This document shows, piece by piece, positions 37,765-47,455 of a stretch of 64,000 bases of DNA. This stretch comes from Microcebus murinus (lineage: Eukaryota; Chordata; Mammalia; Primates; Cheirogaleidae). The DNA lies in assembly GCF_040939455.1 (NCBI RefSeq), contig NC_134108.1:2571501-2635500 (forward strand), read 5' to 3'. Positions within the stretch are counted from its first letter, which is position 1. Every line of letters starts with the position of its first letter. The notes beneath the pieces are model-generated. The model worked only from the letters and a program-made list of their open reading frames with translations, did no database searches and was not told where the DNA came from. A program made the translations under genes and the position numbers.

Positions 37765-37930
37765 ATATTCCCGCAGCGGCCCCTGGGAACGTTTTTTAGC
37801 AATGCAAATTCTCAGGTCCTTGCTGGAGACCTTCTGAAGCAGAAGCTCTGGGGTTGGGGCCCAGCAGTCTGTTTCTGACAAGTTCTCAGGATGACTCTGA
37901 TGCAGACTGGAGTTGAGGACCCTGGCCCTG
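37765..37930 (+). mobile_element. MER5-type hAT element
   Basis: 'agcaatgcaaattctcaggt', 'gaagcagaagctctggggt', 'tggggcccagcagtctg' and 'aggatgactctgatgcagac' match MER5A in order, ending near 'gttgaggaccctgg'. A short non-autonomous hAT-Charlie derivative, ancient in mammals. Confidence 0.85.
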
Positions 37931-39950
37931 GACGCTAACCCAGCTCGGTGCCGAAAGCATGTAGTCAGTCGCCAGGAGCTCCGCCCTGGACCCGCTGACG
38001 ACAGCCTGTTTGACTTACGCAGCGAGCGTGAGGGCTGGTTCTGAGAGCGACCGTTCCTTGTCTTGCACCAGCCTAGGCCAGCCCCTCCACTGGTGGGGGG
38101 GACCCCACGCCACCCAGCGTCAAGGTTGGGGGGCTTTGAGATGATTGTTCCCTGGCGGGCGGAAAAGGATTTGCCCTGTCCAGGCGCCTGGCAGCCGGTG
38201 GCCACTGAAACATTCATTGGCGATGGAGCTTCTGTGCGCGTGCTAAACGGGGAACCTGCCCGCATCTGTGCCGGGTCGGAGCCTGTGGGCTGCGGGAGAA
38301 GCTTCTCGAGGGCCTGACCCGTCGTGAGCTTTGATGGGTATCTGTCTCCAGGAAGCGGCTGGAGGCCCTGGAGGCATCTTTGCTGCCAGGCCGTGGTCGC
38401 AGGCCCTGTGCGTGGAGTTGCAAGGGATCCGGGCGACAGGCGGCAGGGACAGCCTGCTCGGCCCCAGCGAAGGCACAGCCGTCAAGAGGACATGTCACCT
38501 CCCGACTCTGGGGACCCGACGACCGTGTGCCTGCTGGTGGCAGGGTCTGAGCAGTGTCTGGGCTGCTGCTTTCGAGGAAGCCAGGCGGGCCTGCGAAGGT
38601 GCGAGGTGACTGCGGTCCTGGCTCCCCCGAGGGCTGGCAGCACAGCAGGGTGTTCTCCCTGCAGAACCCGCCCGGGGCAGCCGCAGGTCAGGGCCGCACG
38701 CGTCCGAGCTCCACGGAAACGGGACCACCCTGCAACGTCTCTTTCTCCTTCGCCCCTCGTCTCTGACCACGACTCGCCACGGCTGTGCCTACCCGGCCCC
38801 AGCCAGACTCACCTTTGTTGAACTCACTGCCTCCTATGCCCCTCAGCCCCAACACGCCCACGGGGTCTGGTCGCGGCACCAGAGCCACAGCATCTGCGGG
38901 GCTTCGGTTGTCTCTGCCGAGTCACAGATGCCCAGAGGCCTGGAGACGCCAGCCAGCGGCGCTGTGTTCCACGCCAGGGTGCCGGGCGCCGTGCTCCGCA
39001 GGGGCTCACCTCCCTGGCTGCTGGTTCAGCTGTGAGCGAGGCTGACTCCACCGCACCCAAGACTCTCTCGCCCCCATCGCTCCCTCTCTGTCTCTCTGTC
39101 TCCCTGTCTCTCTCCTTCTCTGTCTCTCTGGCAGGAACTCCGGTTCTCCAACAGTGCTGTCTGCTAAGACAGGAGCTGCAGAAGCTGCTGGTCCTCTGCA
39201 GGCTCCGACGACCCGGGGTTCCACACCCGCCACAGTCAGGGAGTCAAAGTAAGTCACGGGGCTGCCCGGGGCGGGGGAAGGGAGGGAGACCCTCCCCGCC
39301 TCCTGCTGGGGAGCCGCAGTGCACACGGGAGGAGGAGTTGCCGGGGCTGGCCCGGGAGACCAGCGCCATCCCGGGGAAGCCAGCGTGTGTGCATTTCCCC
39401 CACGGCCTGCAAGTGGCCCCCGTGTGGCAGAGGCCACGTCCCTACTTTGTACAGCCCACAAGGGCGACTTGCTTATTTACTTGCGTGTCTGTCTGTCTCC
39501 CTTCCTTCGAGGCAGCTCCCTGGGGGCAGGAATTTTTATCCTTCAGTTCGCTGTTGTCCTCGAGGCTACTGCAGTGCTGGGCTCACGGTAAGAGCACAGC
39601 CAGTACGTGTGCAACGAGCAGAGGACACGGGCGCGTTTAGGGGAACATTTAGGGGTCGCATGCATGCTTTTATTTAACTGCCAGGTGTGTCCACGCGACT
39701 GACAGCTGTTGTGGAGCGTGCCGCAGGGCGTGAGACAGGAGATCTTGTCCCAGATGTTGACCCTGTCTGAGTCAAGGCTGCGTAAGGCTGCCAGGCGCTG
39801 AGAGGCGGGCACGACCGCCTGCGGGCCCGGCAGCACCGCGGCCAGCCGCTGCAAGTTAGCCAGCGGGAACACACAGCAGGTGCTGCCAAGTGTGGTCACT
39901 CACACGCGAACGGGGAAGCCACAGAGGCAGCCCGTCGCCGTTAGCAGACA
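37931..39950. other. GC-rich single-copy sequence, no assigned gene
   Basis: GC-rich with many CpGs, especially 38040-38320 and 38640-39000. Many overlapping frames (up to 202 codons) are open on both strands, so coding cannot be inferred. It holds one exon-like segment (39135-39253) after a CT-rich tract. No interspersed repeats are recognised over ~2 kb. Confidence 0.4.
39078..39132. repeat. CT-rich (TCTCTG/TCTC)n low-complexity tract
   Basis: A run of 'ctctctgtctctctgtctcc'-type words ending in 'ctctggcag'. It looks like an expanded polypyrimidine tract directly before a possible splice acceptor. Confidence 0.8.
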
Positions 39951-41726
39951 CGGTAATGCATAATGCCCGTGTCGGGCCTGTTCAGTAACAGGATTTGTTA
40001 GTATTTAAGCAGATGTGTTGGTGACATTGCTCTCCTCCTGCTAAGCTCGTGTTTAATTGTGGAGTGATGACCAGCACTTGCCCTGGTATCGTGTTGGGTT
40101 GTGAATTCCTACCAAGATGAATTTTACCTTCCTCTTTCTTGTTGGCAAACAAAGACACGCTAGTTGTAAAAGTAAAATATCATGAAGATAATATAGAAAT
40201 AAAATATTTGTTGTTATTTTACAGACCCCCAATGCTGAATTCTTTCCTTAATATCCTTTGTTTTAGGGGTAGCGTCAATTAGACATGAAGAACGTGAGTT
40301 TATTTTATTTACAAAGTATAATGAATGGCAAACACTGGACTCTAATTCTAGACACTTAATCCACCCTGCTTTGTTCAGTAACAGGGCCCTTAAATTTGGA
40401 GGGAGGGACCTTCATTTTTACACTATGGAAGGGATATTGGCTAATGTTTTCAGTATGCATGGAAGGAAAAAAACCAAGTTATGGTAATACTGGGTCTATT
40501 AGAAACACGTGGGGAAGATTTCTTTTGTAGGACGGTTATCTGGCCATTCTTTTCTACTTTTTATTTTTCACATCTTTTATGTTTTCATTTTTAATTATCT
40601 TTCATAGTTTTGAAGCCCCGAGAGTTTAGCAGTGATGTTTTAGTCAATCAACTCAGTTACCTTGCACATTCATTTTTAATAGATGATTAATGTCGAAATC
40701 TTCATTTTTCTTAAATGTAAATGGAAATAATATCTGTTATTGATCTACAGGGAATCAAAAACTTTTCCAACTTCAAATATGAAAAGACAAAGCAGTTATA
40801 ATCACATTAAATATAGATGAATTTGACTTTATTCAGTTTTGAATGAATCGGAAATTGCCAAAAACATAAGTTCAACTTTCCTAATTAAAAGTTTCTAATT
40901 TCTTAACAGCCTGTCCACCCATATTTTGAGCAGACAGCTGTTTTGAAAAGCTAAAAATCATATGGCTTTTGCATGCTTCCTTATATGTTTTATAAAAATT
41001 ATCAATCACTAATATCAGTGTATAAGGAAATTCTCAAGAATCAGAATATTTTTCCTCTAAAAATGGTACAAGATAAGAGTACATTTGGATATCTATTATT
41101 TGTAGGCATTTGTTATATGCTGAGAATCTATGTAGATATAAAGATTATATTTTAATGGGAAAAGTTTATATCAATTACCAAATATACATATGAGAATATG
41201 TTTTTAATTCTAGAAATACTGAAATACGTAACAATACCACCAAATAGGAGATGTTTTATTTTTGTGAAATGCAACAAGGCACACCCCACCTGGGATCTGG
41301 AAGCCCACCCATCACCAGAATCGAGCATCTGAGGTTGTTTTCACGGACGGGGCATCCCGCCCGGGACCAGCATCCTGTCGCCTCAGACGGCAGCAGGGTC
41401 TCCGCAGCCGCCTCCCTGGGAAGCAACGTAGGAGCCACTCGGGAGCCTGGAATCCTCCAGCCGCTTATCAACTGGAAACTAAACCAGGGCTGAATGCGGG
41501 AGAAGCAGTCTCCTTCCCCAAGACATCAAAGGCAGAATCTCTGCATTCGTGTGTGTGGTAGTGAGCTTGTGCATGGCAGTGTCTTTCTCTATGAAGATGA
41601 AAGGGATTGTGTATTGCTGCATATTGTATGTTACTGATGTCTTTCCTGCTGGGAGGAGATGTTGTTCTGTATGTGAGAGTGTATGACTCTACCAAGTGCT
41701 TATATCTAAACTAATTCAAATATGTA
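39951..41726. other. AT-rich single-copy sequence
   Basis: An abrupt change from the GC-rich block to AT-rich DNA at about 40000. From 40100 to 41250 I see no repeats at all. No gene is recognised. A GC-richer island of ~200 bases lies at 41290-41480. Confidence 0.4.
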
Positions 41727-42096
41727 TCTACCCGCCCACCCACCCATCCACCCATCCACCCACCCATCCACCCATCCACCAATCCGCCCACCCACCCATC
41801 CACCCATCCACCCACCCATCCACCCATCCACCCACCCATCCACCCATCCATCCACCCATCCACCCATCCACCCACCCATCCACCCATCCACCCACCCATC
41901 CAACCATCCACCCATCCACCAATCCGCCCACCCACCCATCCACCCATCCACCCACCCATCCACCCATCCACCCACCCATCCAACCATCCACCCATCCACC
42001 AATCCGCCCACCCACCCATCCACCCATCCATCCACCCATCCACCCACCCATCCACCCACCCATCCACCCACCCATCCACCCATCTATCTACCCATC
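41727..42096. repeat. (CCCATCCA/CCCACCCA)n minisatellite
   Basis: About 370 bases of a 4/8-bp C-rich repeat with no G on the + strand except in the marker variant 'ccaatccgccca'. That marker occurs near 41777, 41918 and 41998. The last two are preceded by the variant 'ccaaccatccac', giving an 80-bp higher-order period. The Pro/Thr/His/Ile frames (+) and Gly/Trp frames (-) are artefacts. Confidence 0.98.
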
Positions 42097-43090
42097 AAAA
42101 ACGCTAATACACATAGGTGCCTAAATAGATTCTGTGAGAAATAAGGGGATGAACCAACCTCTCAAGTGACTGACATTTGATAATTTTTAAGCATCTATTG
42201 TCTTGAAACTTGATCTGGGTTTTAGAAGGATTGGTAGAGTAGTTTTCAATTGTGATAATGTGCATGTAGTTTGATTTCACTGTTTCATTTCCCCAACAAA
42301 AACATTGCAATATGAGGAAATATCTAAAGGGACCAAACATAAGAGCTGATGAGAACATCTCCATGAAAATCCACTTTCTCTGGGCTGTGTGAAGAACCGA
42401 TTGGAGCTGTGTTTGTAGAGACGCCCCTCAGGGAGTGCTCCGCGTGGGCTGCCACATGGACAGCTGAGGAAATTTACGAAGTCTCGAGGTCCCCGAGGGT
42501 TGCCCAGGGAGGGAGGGAGGACAGCGCGTCCTTTACAATTTTCTGTGATTTCACGGGGCAGGTCACCGGCTGTATACGGTTTCCTTTCTTTGTCACCTTA
42601 CTTTTAAAAGGTGGGAAGAGTCTGCCGGGCTTTTACCAGATGGAGGAGAAGCTTTCATGACAAGCACAATCCCGGGAAGAGGAGGCAACATCGTACCTTC
42701 CAGTGTGCCAAGAGGCCCGTTCAGGAAGGTTTCCTCTGTCCCTGGAGCTCCAGGGTGCAGATTCCCGGGTGCTCAGACCATAAACGGCCTTCAAGGCACT
42801 GAAGAAATCTGCATTTTGTGGGTGTCGGCAGAGCGCACGGTTTCCCAGCCGCCGTCTGTTCCTGGTGTCTGCGTCTCCCTTTGAGCATTTGCCTCGGCGT
42901 GCAAACTCTCCCCGCCTCACCTCGCGTCCCAGTCCAGCCCTTCTGCCAGCCGCAGCTGCGATGGCCGGTCAGCCCGGATGTTTGCGTTGTTGTTAACCCG
43001 GCGTGGGGTCTCTGGGTAAAAAGCCAAGGTGAGGTTTGGAGAGCTTAGGGGACACCCGGGAGCTCGCGATTCTCCTGCCCTTCCCGCACT
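42097..43090. other. single-copy sequence between two minisatellites
   Basis: AT-rich to ~42390, then GC-richer. A short frame at 42633-42920 (minus) is open but shows no domain. No gene or named repeat. Confidence 0.4.
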
Positions 43091-43365
43091 CTCCACGACC
43101 CTCCAAGACCCTCCACGACCCTCCACGACCCTCCACGACCCTCCAAGACCCTCCACGACCCTCCACGACCCTCCACGACCCTCCACGACCCTCCAAGACC
43201 CTCCACGACCCTCCACGACCTCCATGACCCTCCATGACCCTCCACGACCTCCACGACCCTCCACGACCCTCCACGACCCTCCAAGACCCTCCACGACCCT
43301 CCACGACCCTCCACGACCTCCATGACCCTCCATGACCCTCCACGACCCTCCACGACCCTCCACGA
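43091..43365. repeat. (CTCCACGACC)n minisatellite
   Basis: About 27 copies of a 10-bp unit. Most read CTCCACGACC; a CTCCAAGACC variant recurs every 40-50 bases, and CTCCATGACC or 9-bp forms occur near 43220-43330. On the minus strand it is GGGTCGTGGA, with a GGG every 10 bases. Confidence 0.98.
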
Positions 43366-43549
43366 TGCCGGGCGGCTCTCAGCGCCAGCGTTCCCGTCTC
43401 TGAGAGCCCAAGTCAGGCCTCCCTCAGCTGGGGAAGCGCTCGCAAGTGGCCTCGCGTCCAATGCGCCCCTTCACCCAGGGCTGCGCCGAGGAGCGGGAGC
43501 CGGACAGGGGTGTCTCAGGCCCCTGCCCACTGTTCACAGGGGCCTATGG

Positions 43550-44300
43550 CACTCGGCACTCAGCACTCACTCAGCACTCAGCATTTACTAAATACAGCAC
43601 TCAGCACTCAGCACTCACTCAGCACTCAGTGCTCACTCAGCACTCAGCACTCAGCATTTACTCAATACTCAGCACTCAGTCAGCACTCAGTACTCACTCA
43701 GCACTCAGCAGTCAGCACTCAGCATTTACTAAATACTCAGCACTCACTCAGCACTCAGTACTCACTCAGCACTCAGCATTTACTCAATACTCAGCACTCA
43801 GCACTCACTCAGCACTCAGCATTTACTCAATACTCAGCACTCACTCAGCACTCAGCATTTACTAAATACTCAGCACTCAGTACTCATTCAGCACTCAGCA
43901 GTTACTCAATACTCAGCACTCACTCAGCACTCAGTACTCACTCAGCACTCAGCAGTTACTCAATACTCAGCACTCAGTACTCACTCAGCACTCTACTTAC
44001 TCAGCACTCAGCATTTACTCAATATTCAACACTCACTCAGCACTCACTCAGCACTCACTCAGCACTCAACACTCACTCAGCACTCAGCACTTACTCAATA
44101 CTCAACACTCACTCAGCACTCACTCAGCACTCAACACTCACTCAGCACTCAGCACTCACTCAGCACTCAGCACTTACTCAATACTCAACACTCACTCAGC
44201 ACTCACTCAGCACTCAACACTCACTCAGCACTCAGCACTCACTCAGCACTCAGCACTTACTCAATACTCAACACTCACTCAGCACTCACTCAGCACTCAG
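43550..44300. repeat. CACTCAG heptamer minisatellite with 83-bp higher-order units
   Basis: About 750 bases of 7-bp words (cactcag, tactcag, and 'catttactcaata'-type variants) mixed with 4-bp CACT insertions. At the right end an 83-bp block starting 'cacttactcaatactcaac' begins at 44088, 44171 and 44254. The first two copies are identical and the third is cut at the array end. The unit contains almost no stops, so a 266-codon Ser/Thr/Gln/His/Leu frame (43510-44310) is open; it is not a gene. Confidence 0.98.
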
Positions 44301-44799
44301 GCACATCTGAGAAAGTGTATTGTCTCAGGGTTTGTCATAGAAGAAAACCCGCTGTTCCGAGGCTGGCTTGGGCTGCGTCTGGTGGGATTCCCATGCTCTC
44401 CTGTCGGCGAGTGCTCGGAGGGCTGGAACCCCGGGCCCCACTGTCGTGGGGAATCTCTGCCACACGGGATTCTACGGGAGGCTCCCCATGCTGAGGACAG
44501 CCTCAGGAGGATGGGCCACATTCGTGACTTCTATAAATGAGCCTGCTAAAGCCCTTGGCTACGTTAGGAACTAGAAGTTGTGCGTGGGTTTCTGCGTGGT
44601 GTGAGATGAACAGAAACAAGTCGCAACGTGATGCTGGGCTATAATTAGAAAGCTGAGTTTACTTCTTAACACCGAGGGTGAGATGACCTTCTGGGAGCTG
44701 TTCCTTCGTCTGGGGTCTCAGCTACTCATTTCCAGACCCCACAGGTTCATCCCCATTAGCTGTCTGCTCCTTGTTCCCTCTGCTTAGCCGCACCAGCCT
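44301..44799. other. single-copy sequence
   Basis: No gene, RNA gene or repeat recognised. Confidence 0.4.
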
Positions 44800-45095
44800 C
44801 CTTGGACTTCAGCCACTGCCTAGAGCTTCCACCCCAGGGCCTTTGCACATGCCGTTCCCTGTGCCGGGAATGCCCTCTCTCACCGCCCGACCTGTGCAAT
44901 GTGTCTACACGGCCTCAGACCCTCCCTGTGGTTAAACTGCCTTCTCCTGCTTTAGTTTTCTTTCTCAGCACTTACCACCATCTAAAATAATTTGCATTTA
45001 TTTATCTTTTTTAGTGTTTTTTCCAACCAATATATTCCCCAGTGTCTAGGCGAGGGCCTGGCATTGAATACATGTTTGGGGAATCATTGAAAAGA
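44800..45095 (+). mobile_element. L2 LINE 3' end
   Basis: 'agggcctttgcacatgccg', 'gttccctgtgccgggaatgc', 'ctcagcacttaccaccatct', 'tccccagtgtctaggcgagg' and 'gcctggcattgaatacatg' match the L2 3' end in order. Ancient, non-coding. Confidence 0.85.
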
Positions 45096-46894
45096 TTAGA
45101 AAATTTTCTAGGCAATGTTGTTTTCCCTGGCAATGCTTTTCATTCATTTTCTTGCATGCAGTTTCTGAACCGTGAGCATTAGATGAGTTAAGGTCATTTA
45201 AGGACATAGTCGGACCCAGCCTTCGAGGCTGGCCTGTGGCTGGGGAACAGCCCTCAGCTGCCCCGCAGGAGCGTGGCCCCTAAGCCACCTTGAGCACATC
45301 CCTGCCTGTGTCACACAGTCCCTCTGCCTACCGCCCCCGTTCCCGTCTCACCTGCCCAGGTGTCCCCTCCGGCATGTCTTGCGCCACCCCGCCTGCCAGC
45401 CATCCCAGGGGGACGCAGCCACAAGATCCTTGCTCTCTCGCAAGTCCTCTCTGGCACTGCTGATCCCGGGAGCAGGCGGTGGGCACCGGCCTGGGGCACC
45501 TGCCTCCTGCAGGTGGCCTGTCTGCCGGGCTTGTCCACGCTGGTGGGCTCAGTCTGGCCCCTGGGACTCCTCTGCCACGGAACGCCGTGGCCCTGCATAG
45601 CTGGCCCGGGTAGCCACGTCTCTCCGGGTTCATCAACGTCATTTTGTGTTCCGCGGCCCTTAGCAGCGCCTCCCTGTTCGCTCTTCACTGGCAGCCCTGC
45701 CCGACAGTCAGCCTCTGGCCCTAACCTCCTCGGGAACAAACCGACTGGTCCCGCTGCCGAGGTGTGTCCCATGGGTCGCTGAATGGAAATGGGGTCGCTG
45801 CGGCCGTCACCGCTGGCTCCGTTCTGTGCCCGTCCATCAGCTGCACGGGAGGAGGAAACCGCCCTCCCTCCAACGCCCCAGCCTGCGCCTTCGCTCCTGC
45901 CACACGCGGTCGCTGAGCTCAGCTCACGGCACAAGGAAGACCACGGGTCGCCGCCGTGCTGGAAAGAGGGAATGTTCCCCACTGCTCAGACATGTTTGCG
46001 CCCTAAAGACAAGGCTCCAGGCAGCGCCACGTGCAGGCACGTCCGTTGGGATGCTCGACGTTCAAAGATGATCGCTGAAAGTTGTCTTCCTTTTTTTTTT
46101 TAATAATTTTTACTTTTTGGTCAAAAGTTCCATTTCAGGAAATCTTTTTTTCCTTTGCCGTGAAGAACATGTTGGCGACTTGAGAGAAACAATTAGCCTC
46201 TACCAAATACACCTTTTCATAAACAATGTCAGACCCAACGTATTTATGCCTGTTAAAACTGAAGGAATAGAGCATATCTAATAAAGGAAAATAAGTGCTT
46301 ATTGTCATGCCTCCTCACAGCTGGTGGACTCTATTTTTCAAATACTATATTTTCCTTGGAGAATACTTATCATTACTGATATTAGGCTATGTAGATTCAG
46401 TGGGGAGAGTGTTTTCACTTGTCTTGCTTTTTTATTAAGTCACTGGCCCTCGTGCGAGACTGAGAGTACCTTTAGGTGAGGAGTGGATCTTCTCTGTCTT
46501 GTGTCTGAGGTCTGGCATTGTTCCGGGCAGAGTCAGCAGAACAGCACAAATAGTTAAGGTCCAATAAAAATGAATGAATGTACGCATGTGGTTCCAGCCC
46601 GCATACTGGCTACGACGATGGCAAGTGGTAACACTGAGGCAACGTCTTGCAAACGTGGGGGAGGGGAAGAGCCTCTGCTGCCTGTCTTCTCCGAGAGGCT
46701 GGTGCCAGGCACAGTCCCGCCCCGGGGAGGGTCAAAATGCCCATTCTACCCGATCAACATGGAAACAGAGAAGTAGGAGAACACATACGTTTAAAGCTTA
46801 TTTACTACTTACAGGATATCCACAACTGTGCCTCTCTCCTGGCTTTATGGGAAACTATTCTAAACCGTAACGTGCAATGCCGTAGAGTTATTCC
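45096..46894. other. single-copy sequence, GC-rich 45.2-46.05 kb
   Basis: A 223-codon minus frame (45311-45982) overlaps a 140-codon plus frame. Both fit chance in GC-rich DNA and neither shows a domain. From 46080 it is AT-rich. No repeats recognised. Confidence 0.4.
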
Positions 46895-46988
46895 GAGTCG
46901 GCCAGGTGCGGGTTTCGATCCTGCCACCTTTAAGTTATTTGTCACAGACCTTGGGCAAAGCCCTGTTTCTTCATGTTTCAGTTTTCTT
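46895..46988 (-). mobile_element. MIR SINE, antisense, left part
   Basis: 'gtgcgggtttcgatcctgcc', 'cacagaccttgggcaaag' and 'ttcttcatgtttcagttttc' match antisense MIR. It is interrupted by an Alu and resumes at 47330. Confidence 0.8.
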
Positions 46989-47329
46989 TTCTTTTTTTTT
47001 TTTTTTTTGAGACAAGAGTCTTGCTTTGTTGTCCAGGCTAGAGTGAGTGCCGTGGCGTCAGCCTCGCTCACAGCAACCTCAGACTCCTGGGCTCAAGCGA
47101 TCCTCCTGCCTCAGCCTCCCGAGTAGCTGGGACCACAGGCATGCGCCACCATGCCCGGCTAATTTTTTCTATATATATTAGTTGGCCAATTAATTTCTTT
47201 CTATTTATAGTAGAGACGGGGTCTCGCTCTTGCTCAGGCTGGTTTCAAACTCCTGACCTTGAGCAATCCACCCGCCTCGGCCTCCCAGAGAGCTAGGATT
47301 ACAGGTGTGAGCCACTGCGCCCGGCCCAG
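46989..47329 (-). mobile_element. Alu SINE, strepsirrhine type, inserted in MIR
   Basis: Full-length antisense Alu. The 14-bp target duplication gtttcagttttctt (46975-46988 and 47330-47343) is MIR sequence, so the host element predates this insertion. Confidence 0.97.
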
Positions 47330-47455
47330 GTTTCAGTTTTCTTATCTCTAAAAGGGGAGCAGTATTTCCTACCCTGCAGGGTTGTCGAGGGGTTCGATGA
47401 ATCAAACTCAGTTGCGTAGAGTTCCCCTCAAAGCTGAGCGCTCATTAAGTGACTT
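47330..47455 (-). mobile_element. MIR SINE, antisense, right part
   Basis: 'cagttttcttatctctaaa', 'ctgcagggttgtcgaggg' and 'agcgctcattaagtgactt' complete the MIR begun at 46895. Confidence 0.8.

Noticed and set aside
41727..42096. interstitial telomere sequence
   Set aside because: The unit is CCCATCCA/CCCACCCA and not CCCTAA; no TTAGGG-type runs are present.
41696..42124. Pro/Thr/His-rich 142-codon frame and Gly/Trp-rich minus frames
   Set aside because: Artefact of the (CCCATCCA)n array; several frames on both strands are open at once.
43510..44310. 266-codon frame rich in Ser/Thr/Gln/His/Leu
   Set aside because: It is the translation of the CACTCAG minisatellite. More than one frame is open over long parts of it, and codon content follows the repeat unit.
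45311..45982. 223-codon minus frame
   Set aside because: GC-rich DNA with an overlapping 140-codon frame on the other strand, no recognisable domain and no splice context.
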